NCBI RefSeq assembly: GCF_000332495.1
Contig: NZ_AOGW02000006.1
Span: 62,001-126,000, forward strand
Direction of reading: 5' to 3'
Length of the DNA: 64,000 nt
DNA from: Leptospira terpstrae serovar Hualin str. LT 11-33 = ATCC 700639
GTDB taxonomy: Bacteria > Spirochaetota > Leptospiria > Leptospirales > Leptospiraceae
Shown: positions 15,749 through 26,500 of the stretch, one piece after another
How positions within the stretch are numbered: position 1 is the stretch's first letter
Layout: the number at the start of each line of letters is the position of its first letter
The notes under the pieces: model-generated
What the model saw: only the letters and a program-made list of their open reading frames with translations
Database searches by the model: none
Told to the model about the DNA's origin: nothing
Translations under genes and position numbers: made by a program

Positions 15749-17050
15749 ATGAAACGGATTTTGTTTCACTTACCATCCTTTGTTTTATGGATGGTTGTAT
15801 TTTATTTTTTATCAGAAAGGTCTATCTTTCGTTACCAACATATGGGTGCGGGAGTGGACGTTGGTCTTTTTGAAAATCTATTTTATAATTTAGTCCACAA
15901 TGCAAAGGCTGTTACCTCCATTGGAATTGATGGCAATTTACACCATTACTTTTCCGACCATATCAATTGGTATATTTATCCCTTATCTATGTTATATGGT
16001 CTATTTCCTTTTGTCGAAACTTTACTGATCTTTCAAGCCTTTGTTTTAAGTTTTCCCATTCTGATCTTACCCATTTACAAATTCGATTTATTTTACCAAT
16101 GGCTTTATCCTTTTTTATATTCTCTTTTTTTACCAATCTACTGGATTCATATCTTTGATTTCCATCCTGAAGTGGTATGGATCCCTTTGTTTTTTTTGTT
16201 TTATTACTTTTGGAAACAAAACTCGCTTTATTGGATCTTGTTCTTTGTATTAAGTTTGCTTGCCAAAGAAGAATGTGCCTTGGTTTTTATTGTTTTTTCT
16301 TTAGTGGAATGGAAATTGAAAAAAAAAGAAAGTTTTTGGATTGGAATACTATCCTTTGTTTACTTTTTTTTCTGCCTTCTATTACTAAGTTTACTGAGAG
16401 ATTCAAATTTGAACCATCTGGTACCTGCACATTGGGAACGTTATCAACATCCTTTCACTGCTTTACACAATTTACATTTGTTTCCATATCTTTTTTTGTT
16501 TCTAAACTTGCCGTTTCTATTTTTACAATTTAAGAATCAATTTATATTATGTTTAATCCCATATTTTCTCTATTCTATTTTTTCTTCTTATGAAGTGAAC
16601 AAAACGCCATTCACTCACCATAGTTTTATTGCCGTCCCCATCATTCTAATTAGTTTCCTTGAGGTGATTGAACGATATTCTCAAAAATCAAAACTTTTGT
16701 TTGGTGGAGCTGCCTTACTTGTCTCAACGACTCTATTTTTTGGGTTCGGTCCTTTTTCCAAATCTTACTCTTACAAAAAAGAATATATGAATCCAGGAGT
16801 TTCCGTAAAAGATGTGAGCATACTTCGTAATTTGGTACCAGGTAAATCAGTAGTTTCTAATGTTCCGCAGTATCTTTCCAACCGAAAGGATGTGCAGCTA
16901 ATTTTTCCCAATAGAAATGATTCTGCAGAATATTTTGTTTACTATCAATTTAATACTCAGCTATTACCCTCTTATATTCCCAATGGATACCAATGGGAGC
17001 AAAATATAGAAAACTATATACAAATCTATAAACTAAAGAAAATTGATTGA
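15749..17050 (+). CDS. DUF2079-like polytopic membrane protein
   Basis: About 433 residues with ten or so hydrophobic segments and a periplasmic C-terminal part (about residues 345-433) containing YLSNRKDVQLIFPN. The N-terminal loop after helix 1 has YQHMGAGVDVGLFENL and later HFSDHINW, the DxG...H(F)SDH pattern of DUF2079 and relatives of GT-C glycosyltransferases. I start at the ATG at 15749, two bases after the flavoprotein stop; a longer frame from 15707 adds non-hydrophobic residues overlapping that gene. A polyprenyl-phosphate-sugar-dependent transferase role is possible but not shown. Confidence 0.8.
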   Translation: MKRILFHLPSFVLWMVVFYFLSERSIFRYQHMGAGVDVGLFENLFYNLVHNAKAVTSIGIDGNLHHYFSDHINWYIYPLSMLYGLFPFVETLLIFQAFVLSFPILILPIYKFDLFYQWLYPFLYSLFLPIYWIHIFDFHPEVVWIPLFFLFYYFWKQNSLYWILFFVLSLLAKEECALVFIVFSLVEWKLKKKESFWIGILSFVYFFFCLLLLSLLRDSNLNHLVPAHWERYQHPFTALHNLHLFPYLFLFLNLPFLFLQFKNQFILCLIPYFLYSIFSSYEVNKTPFTHHSFIAVPIILISFLEVIERYSQKSKLLFGGAALLVSTTLFFGFGPFSKSYSYKKEYMNPGVSVKDVSILRNLVPGKSVVSNVPQYLSNRKDVQLIFPNRNDSAEYFVYYQFNTQLLPSYIPNGYQWEQNIENYIQIYKLKKID

Positions 17051-17087
17051 TTCCTTTTGAAAAACTCTTATTCTGAATACCTGAAAA

Positions 17088-17663
17088 ATGAAATCTATTA
17101 TCTATTGCATTATACTATTTTCTCTCATTCATTGTTCTGTTGATTTGCGTCAGGTTCCGCCTCCTTCGCCCAATGGAAATTTGAATCGACCACAATCTAA
17201 CCTGCCATTAGTGATCGGAAAGTTTGAAATCCTGTCCGCAGATCGTGGAGTGTATACGGATGCTTGGCGTATGGCATTTAAAGGCCACCTAACTTCCTCG
17301 GGTTTGTTTTCCACAGTAGTCACAGAACTAGACTCCAAATTAATATCAGATTTTTACACCATTGATGTAGAGATGAAAACTCTCTATAACGACAAATACA
17401 ATTGGTGGTATACCTTTCCTGCCGTGTATCCGTTCACAGGCATTTGGCCAATTCAATATAGAATAGCAGAGTACACTGTTGATTTTAAATACAAATTATA
17501 TAAAAACAAAACTCTTGTTAAGGAAGAAGAAATCTCTAAAACAGGAAAAACTGACGAATTCTTATATGGATTTTATAAAGTAAGAAACTTTCAGCGAATG
17601 ATTGAAGAAACAAACTTAGAAGCTGTTAACACATGTATCAAAAATTTATCAGAATCATTATAA
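17088..17663 (+). CDS. Putative lipoprotein, function unknown
   Basis: A 191-residue secreted protein; the signal MKSIIYCIILFSLIHC ends at Cys16 with H at -1, a poor but possible lipobox. The mature part starts with a proline-rich stretch (VPPPSPNG) and contains YTDAWRMAFKGHL and a FPAVYPFTGIWPIQY segment. Its 3' end overlaps the next lipoprotein gene by 31 bases, so the two are probably made together, perhaps as partners in the envelope. No domain recognised. Confidence 0.75.
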   Translation: MKSIIYCIILFSLIHCSVDLRQVPPPSPNGNLNRPQSNLPLVIGKFEILSADRGVYTDAWRMAFKGHLTSSGLFSTVVTELDSKLISDFYTIDVEMKTLYNDKYNWWYTFPAVYPFTGIWPIQYRIAEYTVDFKYKLYKNKTLVKEEEISKTGKTDEFLYGFYKVRNFQRMIEETNLEAVNTCIKNLSESL

Positions 17664-17995
17664 TCTTAAATCTTATCAGCTTTGTAGGATGTGTAAGTAT
17701 TCCTTTCCAACCTGCAAACCATACAGAAGATTGTTTGGCTTATTACTACCAAACCAAACGACAAGTCACTGAAGTTTTTGATGAAAACGTATTAACGATG
17801 GGTCTTGTTGTGACCCTTTCTCTTCTCAATTCCATATTCTCACCTATTTTTCTTTTACCAATCCTTACTACTCCGTACATTCAGTACAAAAATAAAGTAA
17901 AAGCAGATGAAATTCTAAGCCAATGGAAAAAAGATAGATGTGGCATTGCCGAAATCAATCCAGAACAAAACAATACTCGCCCAACAGACCTTTAG
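17633..17995 (+). CDS. Small lipoprotein, function unknown
   Basis: A 120-residue protein with a signal ending SFVGC (Cys20), a good lipobox. A second hydrophobic stretch (about residues 55-80, including LLNSIFSPIFLLP) could be membrane-embedded. It ends convergently with the TolC-type gene on the other strand, sharing the four bases 17992-17995 between the two stop codons. No function can be assigned; its position next to the export operon is on the opposite strand and so gives no strong functional link. Confidence 0.75.
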   Translation: MYQKFIRIIIILNLISFVGCVSIPFQPANHTEDCLAYYYQTKRQVTEVFDENVLTMGLVVTLSLLNSIFSPIFLLPILTTPYIQYKNKVKADEILSQWKKDRCGIAEINPEQNNTRPTDL

Positions 17996-19350
17996 TTATT
18001 TAAAAACTTCATAGTGTCTCCTAAAAGAAGACCTATTTGAAGTCGCAGTTGAATTAAATCATAACGGTTTTGGATTTCATTGCGCATAACATCACGAAGT
18101 CGCCTATCAACAGTCTGTAATTCGATAATAGAAGCAGAACCTGTTTTGTAGGCTTTTTCCATAATCTGGTAGTTTTCTTTAGCAATCCGTTTGCTCTCAC
18201 GAGAAATATCGTATAACTCAATTAGATTGTTATGTTGTTGAATCAATTCAAAGAAATACAAACCTGTATTTTCTCTTAAAAACTGAGACTGAGATTTAGC
18301 TAATTTGATTTCAATTTTAGATTTATCAAATTCATTTTTAGACAACCACCGATTGAATAAAGGAAATCTAAAACCAAAATTTCCGCCTACATTATAGTCT
18401 GCATCCGATGATCTAGCATATCTACTAAAATCATTTCGACTGTAATCGTAAACTTCCATGGAGTTTGCCCAGGTCCCACTCAAACCAGAAAACGATTCAC
18501 GACTAGATTGATTGTAAACATTCACAAAAAAATCAGGAACCCAAAGTTCGTTAAATCGAACCATCTTTTGAATTTCTAAAATCTTCACTTGATTGATTGT
18601 CAAAATAATGTCAAAGTTTAGATCCGATAGATTTTTTTCGTATTCGGAGAGAGTAGATTCCAAAGGGAGAATTTTGTATTCGCGCTGGGGGATTTCTTTT
18701 AAAGCGACATCTTTTAATAAAAACTTTCTTCTAAATATGGACTGACTTTTTTGTTGGTCTAACCTTGATTTAATGGCATTGTATTTATAAAAGAAATAAT
18801 CCACCTTGGAGTTTTGAGTTACCAAATATGACTCAATTCCCTGTTTGTATAATTTTTGGACCGTTTGGAATTGTTTATCTGCATCAGTTTCATTGGAAAA
18901 ATCATAATCATAAAAAGCCAAAAGTTTCAATGTTTCAGCATATTGAAATGCTTGGTCAAACAATTCCTTTTGATAAAGAGCACGATATTCCAATAACAAT
19001 CGTTCATATTCTAATTCCAATATCATATTGGTAAGAACTGTGTTCCCTTGGTCTTGAAAATTCCAATTGAGATTTAATGAAGTACTCCATCCTTTCCTAT
19101 TGTAACCATCTCCTCTGAGTGATTCGAAAAAAGGGGAATGTTCTAAATTGACAGAAGGTAAATAACGTAAATTTCTTGAATCGATATCAACTTTTTTTCG
19201 TTCGATTTCCATTTCTTTCAATTTCAATTCATATGACTTTTCTCCCACTAACTTAGGTAAGTCATAAAAATCTACAGGTTCTGCCCTTAAATGCGGAACA
19301 TAAACCATAAGTAAAAAAACTGAAAGTATATATTGATAAAAACGAACCAC
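17992..19350 (-). CDS. TolC-type outer-membrane efflux protein
   Basis: A 452-residue outer-membrane channel subunit with a signal peptide cut after HLRA (about residue 23). It has the long alpha-helical, coiled-coil-rich layout of TolC proteins in two halves, with late motifs such as ENYQIMEKAYKTGSASIIELQTVDRRL and an RYDLIQLRLQIGLL helix, both typical of the second OEP repeat. It is the last gene of the four-gene export operon, eight bases after the second ABC transporter. With the HlyD-like adaptor it would complete a channel across both membranes. Confidence 0.9.
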   Translation of the reverse strand: MVRFYQYILSVFLLMVYVPHLRAEPVDFYDLPKLVGEKSYELKLKEMEIERKKVDIDSRNLRYLPSVNLEHSPFFESLRGDGYNRKGWSTSLNLNWNFQDQGNTVLTNMILELEYERLLLEYRALYQKELFDQAFQYAETLKLLAFYDYDFSNETDADKQFQTVQKLYKQGIESYLVTQNSKVDYFFYKYNAIKSRLDQQKSQSIFRRKFLLKDVALKEIPQREYKILPLESTLSEYEKNLSDLNFDIILTINQVKILEIQKMVRFNELWVPDFFVNVYNQSSRESFSGLSGTWANSMEVYDYSRNDFSRYARSSDADYNVGGNFGFRFPLFNRWLSKNEFDKSKIEIKLAKSQSQFLRENTGLYFFELIQQHNNLIELYDISRESKRIAKENYQIMEKAYKTGSASIIELQTVDRRLRDVMRNEIQNRYDLIQLRLQIGLLLGDTMKFLNN

Positions 19351-19358
19351 TAAATCAA

Positions 19359-22300
19359 TTATCGGATCGCTTCCTGTTTGGAATGAAGTAATTGGTAAAT
19401 TCCACCTTTAGAAAGTAATTCCCGGTGAGTACCTTTACCCTCCAGTTTTCCTCGTTCCAATACAAAAATCTGATCATAATTACGGATTGTATCCAATCTA
19501 TGGGCTACTGTGATGATAGTTGCGCCTGCAAACACTGTATTTATATGAGACAGAATTCGGGCTTCGGTTTCCTTATCCAGCGAAGCTGTTGGCTCATCCA
19601 ATAGTAGAAGATTTGGCTTTTGTAAAAACAGTCGTGCAAGAGAAACTCTTTGTTTTTGACCGCCAGAGAAAATAAACCCTCTTTCAGAAATTTCAGTGTC
19701 ATAACCAAGCGGAAGTTTGACGATATCATCATGAATACAGGCAAGTTTTGCTGCCTCAACTACTTCGCTTAGAGTTGCTTCTGGTTTTGTGATGGAAATA
19801 TTTTCCCTGACAGTACCTGCAATCAATGGATTCTCTTGAAACAAAACTCCTATTTTAGTCCGTAAACTTGGAAGCCAAATCTCGTCTAAAGATACATCAT
19901 CAATAATGATTTCACCTTCTTGTGGATTGTACAAACCAAGAATGAGTTTTAAAATAGTAGATTTTCCACTTCCACTTCGTCCCACAAAAGCGACTTTTTT
20001 ACCTGCTTGAATCTTAATTTTTAAATTTCGAATTCCGGATTCCGGTTTTTGACTATCATAGGAAAAACTTAAATTATTAAACTCTATATTCCCTTTTACT
20101 TCGGGCAAATCTACTTTGAATAAATTGTCTCGGTCAGTAATCTCACTATCTAAAGATTCAAAACTTCGTAATCGATTCCAAGAAACATTTGCTTTTTGGA
20201 ATTTTAAAAAATCATCGTATAAAGAAACAATCGGATTTCGAATGTAAGCAACAAGTCCGATGACAGCATATAATGTACCCAATGTCATTTGATCTTTTAA
20301 GATCAATAAACTTCCAACTAACATAACAATAACAACAGTGATCTGTTTAAAAAATTCAGTGTTTGTAAATATTAAGTTGGAATAAAACAGTTTTTTTCCT
20401 TCGGAATTTAATTGAGTTGTAAGTCTTTTTTCAAAATCCCATCGATGTGAATAGGTAGCGCCTAAGTTTTTAATCGTTTCGAAACCATGAATTGTTTCTA
20501 TAAAGTAACTTAGAGTTTCAGATTTTTTTAATGACTCTTTTTTTGTTTCTTCAATAATCTTCGGTGTTAGAGCACGGAGAATTAACATTTCAGGTAAAAT
20601 TAACAAACCTATAATGACAAGTAAGAGTGGGGAAAGAAAAAGAAAAATAATGAAAACTAAAGAACTAAAAAGCAAATCAAAAAATTTCATTGCACCTTGG
20701 TCAGAAAAAAACATAATTACGGATTCTATCTCTTCCCAACGAGTGAGAATTTCACCTTTCCTATTCCTTTCAAAAAAAGATATAGGTAATGAAATTAATT
20801 TCACTAAAAAACGAATCGCAATTGTTTGATTCACTCGATTGCTTGTAAAAAAAATTACATTCGATCTAAAATATGCAAGAAACGATTGCGAAAAACTTAA
20901 CAAAACAACAACTAAAATCACCGGAAAAAAGAATTCTTTGTTCTCTTGTAATAATACTGCATCTATTAAATACAGATTAACTAGCGGAATAAAAACCTCT
21001 AATCCTTTTATCACAAAACTAGCAACAATCCCTGCTTTTAAATATTGAATGGCAGGTAAAAAATATTCCGCAAGGCCTGCAAAAAAACGATTCTTCAATT
21101 CCCAATTTTGTTCTGGTTTATTTTTCGGAATGAAATAAATGACTACATCCGATGCTTTCTGCTCCCACTCTTCGCGAGAAAGATTCACTTCACCAAACTC
21201 TGGATCCATGATTAGAACTCTTTTTTTCCCAATCGATTTTAGGACAACATATCTAGAATTTTCAAAAAAGTTTATTGTTGGACTGTTATTTAATTCTAAT
21301 TCATGATCTTTCCAATTTACAAAATAACAATCACCCTTTTCTTCACCAAAACTTGCCTTCCAATGGTTAGGGCGAATGTCAGGATCAAAATCTGGAAAAG
21401 TAGAATCTGCATCATAGTCTGCAAAAGAAAATCCCCAATAGCGAAATATCATCTTTCGACATGCATCACCTGATTGTGACTTACCATCTTGAAAAAGAAA
21501 GGGGAATCGTATTTGATTTCGTAATGGAGGAGAAAATTTTAGTTTGGGTAGAAAATGAAACTTGTCCTCTTCATAAATTGAAGAAGTTTCAAAATTATCT
21601 TCATCCGAACCATCTCCTAAGTTGAGTTTCCTTTCGCTCATAATTGAACGAATGGTAATTAATAGACTTTCTGATTTTTTGAAAAATATTTCTGCATCTT
21701 TGGAGGAAAGTTCATAAACAAAACTTTCTTCTACAGCCGTAACTGTTGCGTTTCTTGCCTTTTTTTCTAAAACCCCCATCTCACCTAACACCGATCCTGC
21801 TTCAACAAAAGAAAAATAGTCTTTTTGCCAAGTGGATTTAGTGACTTTGAACCTTCCTGAACGAATAAAAAATAGAGAAGAACTTTTGCTTCCTTCTTTC
21901 ATTAATATTTGTCCCGATGTAATTTTTCGTTTTATCAGAACTTTTGATAACTCTTGTATTTCTGAATTGGAAAGTTTTCTAAAGTAAGGATGAATTCTTA
22001 ATTCATCACGGAGTTGGACTTTTTCTTTATATTCGCTCCATAATTTTTTTCTATTTTTATCGGATTCTATAAATCTTAAAAATTGAATTTGAGGTAAGAC
22101 ACGAACATTTGAATTTTCTTCGACTTGGAATAGTTGTTTTTTTAATGAATCAGAAGAAAATTCAGAGATTCCATAAAAAGAACCTTCTGTTAATGTTTTA
22201 ATCAAAAGTTCTTTTTCATTGATTTTTAATTTAACCTGAATCCTACCTGTTTCCACAATTAGAATCGGTGTTGGGTCTAATTCACTACCCCCCATTCTAT

Positions 22301-22424
22301 CATTTGCAACGAGGGATCTAAATTCAAATAAACTAAGAAATTTTTTAAAATCATTAGCTGTAAGTGTGGATAAAAAATCATCCTCAAATACTAAACTAGG
22401 AATTTCCTTTTTCTTATTTTTCAA
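19359..22424 (-). CDS. Exporter ABC transporter with two cNMP-binding-like domains and a dead C39-like domain
   Basis: 1021 residues. Two cyclic-nucleotide-binding-like barrels come first (about 35-125, degenerate; 150-250, with GSVLGEMGVLEKKARNATVTA). A C39-like domain follows (about 305-430): the family helix is clear (CRKMIFRYWG), but the catalytic Cys position is Ser318 and the catalytic His position is Arg391 (RYVVL); only Asp407 (MDPEFG) remains. Six transmembrane helices (450-735) and an ATPase domain complete it: Walker A GRSGSGKST with Lys821, signature FSGGQ at 919-923, Walker B LLLLDEP, H-loop His975. The domain order is like HetC/bacteriocin exporters, the inactive C39 like HlyB. 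It lies two bases after the HlyD gene. Substrate unknown. Confidence 0.9.
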   Translation of the reverse strand: MKNKKKEIPSLVFEDDFLSTLTANDFKKFLSLFEFRSLVANDRMGGSELDPTPILIVETGRIQVKLKINEKELLIKTLTEGSFYGISEFSSDSLKKQLFQVEENSNVRVLPQIQFLRFIESDKNRKKLWSEYKEKVQLRDELRIHPYFRKLSNSEIQELSKVLIKRKITSGQILMKEGSKSSSLFFIRSGRFKVTKSTWQKDYFSFVEAGSVLGEMGVLEKKARNATVTAVEESFVYELSSKDAEIFFKKSESLLITIRSIMSERKLNLGDGSDEDNFETSSIYEEDKFHFLPKLKFSPPLRNQIRFPFLFQDGKSQSGDACRKMIFRYWGFSFADYDADSTFPDFDPDIRPNHWKASFGEEKGDCYFVNWKDHELELNNSPTINFFENSRYVVLKSIGKKRVLIMDPEFGEVNLSREEWEQKASDVVIYFIPKNKPEQNWELKNRFFAGLAEYFLPAIQYLKAGIVASFVIKGLEVFIPLVNLYLIDAVLLQENKEFFFPVILVVVLLSFSQSFLAYFRSNVIFFTSNRVNQTIAIRFLVKLISLPISFFERNRKGEILTRWEEIESVIMFFSDQGAMKFFDLLFSSLVFIIFLFLSPLLLVIIGLLILPEMLILRALTPKIIEETKKESLKKSETLSYFIETIHGFETIKNLGATYSHRWDFEKRLTTQLNSEGKKLFYSNLIFTNTEFFKQITVVIVMLVGSLLILKDQMTLGTLYAVIGLVAYIRNPIVSLYDDFLKFQKANVSWNRLRSFESLDSEITDRDNLFKVDLPEVKGNIEFNNLSFSYDSQKPESGIRNLKIKIQAGKKVAFVGRSGSGKSTILKLILGLYNPQEGEIIIDDVSLDEIWLPSLRTKIGVLFQENPLIAGTVRENISITKPEATLSEVVEAAKLACIHDDIVKLPLGYDTEISERGFIFSGGQKQRVSLARLFLQKPNLLLLDEPTASLDKETEARILSHINTVFAGATIITVAHRLDTIRNYDQIFVLERGKLEGKGTHRELLSKGGIYQLLHSKQEAIR

Positions 22425-22426
22425 TT

Positions 22427-23530
22427 TTAATTCCTAGGATCTGCATAACGAAATAAAATTTGATATATACTTTTTCTATCGATAACGATATCTGCAACAA
22501 CCTTCAAACCTGGAAATAACTGAAATTCTTTCCCATCTTGGTTTAAATCTTGTGTTCCCAAAATAAGAATCACTGAGAAAGAGTCCTTTTCTTTTGTATT
22601 GGGAATGATTTGAGAAACTGTTCCTTCTACGACACCAAAATCATTTTGATGGAAAGCTTTCACTTTAATCACGGAAGTTAAACCAATTCGAACTGCACCG
22701 ATATCTTTACTACTTACTTCCACGATGGCTTCTAGAGGTTGGCCTTCTTCCATTAAGGATGCAACTGTCTGGCCACGAATGATATTTTGCCCCACGTTAT
22801 TTACAGAAAGTTCACCGATGATACCAGAGAAAGGCATACGAATGACAGCATTAGCAACTCTTTCTCGTTTTAACTTTGTATCACCGCGAAGACTCGAAAT
22901 AATATTTTCTTCTCTTTGGATTTCATCCTTTAAATTTCCAAACTCTTCATTGAATTCTAATAAACTTTGGTCGTAAATAAATTTTGCGCCTACACCATTT
23001 TGAAAATCCATAAAAGCTTTTTTTAAACTTACGAATTTATTTAATACTCCTCCTGATAACGCCGAACCAGAGTTATTTTCTAAATTATAAGCTAAGTTTT
23101 TTAGAATTTTTTCTGCTTCTCTTTTATTGCGAACCAACCGTTGTAGTTTTTTCTCTTCATAATCTAAGTTATTTGTATCTTTTGATAATTCGATTTGTTG
23201 TTCAGAAAATTCTAATTCCATAATGGGATCTCCTTTTTTGAGAAAATCCCCAGACTTCACATATAAATTTGTCAAAGTTCCTGTTTCTAAAGCTTCCACC
23301 ATATAGTAGTTACCTTTTGGACGAATTGAACCTGTTGCCTGCACTACGACATCGACTCTGCCAAATACCAAAAATAAAACAAAACAAACAAAGAAAGTGG
23401 AAATAAGATAAATTCCTTTCCTTTCCCAATTGGGTGCTGGGTGTTTTAATAACTCATCATAATAAGATGCTGAATGCCTTGATTCCCAATTCGAATCAGT
23501 TTCTTTTATATTTTTGAATTTTTTAAACAT
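22427..23530 (-). CDS. HlyD-family membrane fusion protein
   Basis: A 367-residue periplasmic adaptor. A cytoplasmic N-terminus is followed by one transmembrane helix (about residues 36-58), a lipoyl-like half-motif ([18 protein letters not shown], then [14 protein letters not shown]), a coiled coil (about 115-210) and the returning half ([20 protein letters not shown]). The ATG at 23530 is chosen: AGGGGA lies six bases upstream and it overlaps the preceding ABC gene by eight bases (ATGTTTAA). A GTG at 23545 would add five residues. It stands between the two ABC genes and would link either or both to the TolC-type channel. Confidence 0.93.
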   Translation of the reverse strand: MFKKFKNIKETDSNWESRHSASYYDELLKHPAPNWERKGIYLISTFFVCFVLFLVFGRVDVVVQATGSIRPKGNYYMVEALETGTLTNLYVKSGDFLKKGDPIMELEFSEQQIELSKDTNNLDYEEKKLQRLVRNKREAEKILKNLAYNLENNSGSALSGGVLNKFVSLKKAFMDFQNGVGAKFIYDQSLLEFNEEFGNLKDEIQREENIISSLRGDTKLKRERVANAVIRMPFSGIIGELSVNNVGQNIIRGQTVASLMEEGQPLEAIVEVSSKDIGAVRIGLTSVIKVKAFHQNDFGVVEGTVSQIIPNTKEKDSFSVILILGTQDLNQDGKEFQLFPGLKVVADIVIDRKSIYQILFRYADPRN

Positions 23531-26500
23531 CTTTATCCCCTTCACTTAATGTTGGGAACAAATGGTAATAAAAACCTTTTGTCATAATCAACTCAGCATG
23601 AGTTCCCACCTCGACAATTCGACCTTCATCGATTACAATAATTTTATCCGCACTAACCGTACTATGAAGTCTATGAGAAATTTGAATGACTGTTCTATCT
23701 TGGAATACAGTTTCCCATTGGGATTGAATATGGGATTCTGTTTCTGAATCTAATGCAGAGGTTGGTTCATCCAAAAACAAAATACTTGGATTCGTCACTA
23801 AAGCTCTAGCGATTGCCAACCTTTGTCTCTGTCCACCAGAAAGACCAATTCCAGACTCTCCAATTTTTGTTTCGTATTTCATTGGAAATCTTTCCACAAA
23901 ATGGTCAACAGAAGCTAATTTAGCACCGGCTAACAAAGCCTCTTTGTTAAGAGATGGATTTTTTTTTGATAAATTCTCGGCAATGGTTCCTGAAAATAAG
24001 ATTGGATGTTGTTCCACAGCACCAAATTGAATTCTAACTTCTTCAGGATCTAAGGTGGAAAGGTCAAACGAGTCTACAAACACTTTTCCTTTACTAGGAG
24101 TGAGTGTTCCCATCATAATTCTCATTAAAGTAGATTTACCACAACCACTCCTTCCAACAATTGCAATCTTTTCACCTGCTTCAATTTCCAAATTGATATC
24201 GGAAAGTATTTCTGGACTTGTTTCAGAATAACGGAAACTAATATGATCTAAGGTAATTTTTCCAGATAACCGCGGTAATTCACCGAACGGACGTTGGCTG
24301 ACAATTTCACCAGGTAAGGAATAAATTTCTGTTAATCTTGCGCGAGATTCTCGTAATTCACTTAAATCTTCGTATACATGGCATAAACGAACAATTGGTT
24401 CCATCAAAAGAGAATATAAAACTAAGAATGCTAAAAAACTTCCCAATGAAAGTGACTCATTTAGTACATCGCTCACGCCAAATGTAATGACAGCAATTAG
24501 GCCAATTTGTTCAAAGAACTTACTCATAAGTTCCAAAACATGTACCCGTTTCCCAACTCTTAAATTGGTAAGAATGGTTCTTGCAATTTCATTTAGGCCT
24601 TTAGAAAGATAACGGCTTTCCATAGCAGAAGATTTAATCAAAGGCATTCCTGCGAAGAGAGAGAGGAAAAAAGATGTAGTTTTCTTTTTAGATTCAAAAC
24701 TATGTTTCTGTAATTTTTTTATCTTTGCACTAGAACGAACTACAAACAATGCATAAACGATCAAAAAGAATAGTCCTATAAAGGTAAGGCTACTATCTAA
24801 ACGAAATAAAATAAAAAGATAAATCGGTAAAGTCACCAAATCTAAAATCAAAAACAGACCCGACCTCTGGGTGATTTCCAATATCCTTTGGTTTTCTTTA
24901 AGTCTTTGAGTAAAATCACCTGTCTCAAATTTTCGAAATTCAGGTAAGGTTAAGTTTAAAATATGTTGGAAAAATCGTACAAAATAATTATACTCCAAAC
25001 TTTGCATAAGTCCGATAGCAATTAGATTTCGAAAAAGTGAGAATAATGTCTGAAAGAATATTGCAAGTGCCACTCCGAACACAATTGTAAATAGAAAATT
25101 ACGATCTGAAAATACTAATACCTGGTCCACCACTTGGCGTATCAAATAAGGTAAAGAAAGTGTTAAGAGAGCAGAAAATACTGTTGCCACTAAGATCCAA
25201 CGAATCTCACTTTTTTTCGGACTAAATAACATTCGTAGTTCTTTAAAAAAACTAATCAAACTGACGTCTGCTGACATTGCCGCCGGTGCGGGAGAAAATT
25301 GTAAAACCACTCCATCCCAAATTGTTAGAAATTGAGAAATAGAAAGTTCATAAACTCCTTTGATAGGATGGGAAATTAAAACTGCATCTAATTCTTGATC
25401 GTATAGATACAATAAACAAGGGACATTCTCATCATCCGTAATAAAAACGGGATTGTCCAATTCGGGAAGTTGGTCCGAAGACAGATGTTGTTGTTTTGTT
25501 AAAAACCCTAATTTTTCAAGTTCAATTGCTAATTCAAAAATTCCAGGAACAATATTTCTACTTAATTCGTTTTTGATTCTAATTTTCCAGTTATTAGGGA
25601 GAGGTTTATCAAATACTCTTAATGCTAACTCAGAGCATACCAAACCAACTAAAGTATGTTGGTCCGTTGTGACTTGTTCTATGTAGAATTTCTTTGTTGC
25701 CTTTCTAAATTCAAAACGCTTAGAAACAAAGGGTCGAATTGTATTTTCTTCTTTTTCTTTTGCTTTGTATGTCGAATAACGCAACAAACGCGATTGTACA
25801 ATTTCTTCTAGTTTGTTTCCTTTTTCTACACCTATGACTTTTCTAAAAACAGCACCTGGTATTTTATATAAATCTGAATCTTCGGCTGCAACAGCACTTG
25901 CTAAACGTTTTTGTTGTTTAAAAATTGCAATCTCACCCAAAATATCGCCAGAACGCATAATGGAAATTATCTTCCGTGGATTTTCTGTTCGAATTTGAAT
26001 TTTTCCCGATCGAACAATATAAGCTGCATCACCAGCTTCCCCTTCTGAAAAAATAAATTCGCCTTGGTTGACTTTAACTAACTGAATTGATTTTAAAATT
26101 AGTTTGATTTCGTCTGGTGAAAGTTCATCAAAAAAACTAAGTTTTCTTACGTAATGGAACTTCTCTTGTTCTTCTTCTCTATGTTTAGCTTTTTCTGCTA
26201 TTGTCGGATGAGTTTCAACTAACTTTAAAAAACGAGATGCGGGAAGTAAAAGAACGATAGAAGGTTCTAATGCATAATAATCATGTTTTGAAGGAGTTTT
26301 GGTGAGTGTGATTCTTTCCCCTATGGATTCACCAACCTCAACAAATGCATATCTGCCCAAACTTAAGTCTTGTTTGTTTTGTTTCATTCCAAATCGACCG
26401 GTTAATACAAAATGAATGTATTCCGGCATTTGGTTTGCTTTAATTAAGATTTGTCCTAACCGAACAAAACGTACTTCAATGTATGGGAGTAGGCTTTCTC

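Noticed and set aside
17088..17995. The two small lipoproteins as cargo of the adjacent exporter
   Set aside because: They are on the opposite strand, have Sec/lipoprotein signals and no RTX, glycine-glycine leader or C-terminal secretion signal.
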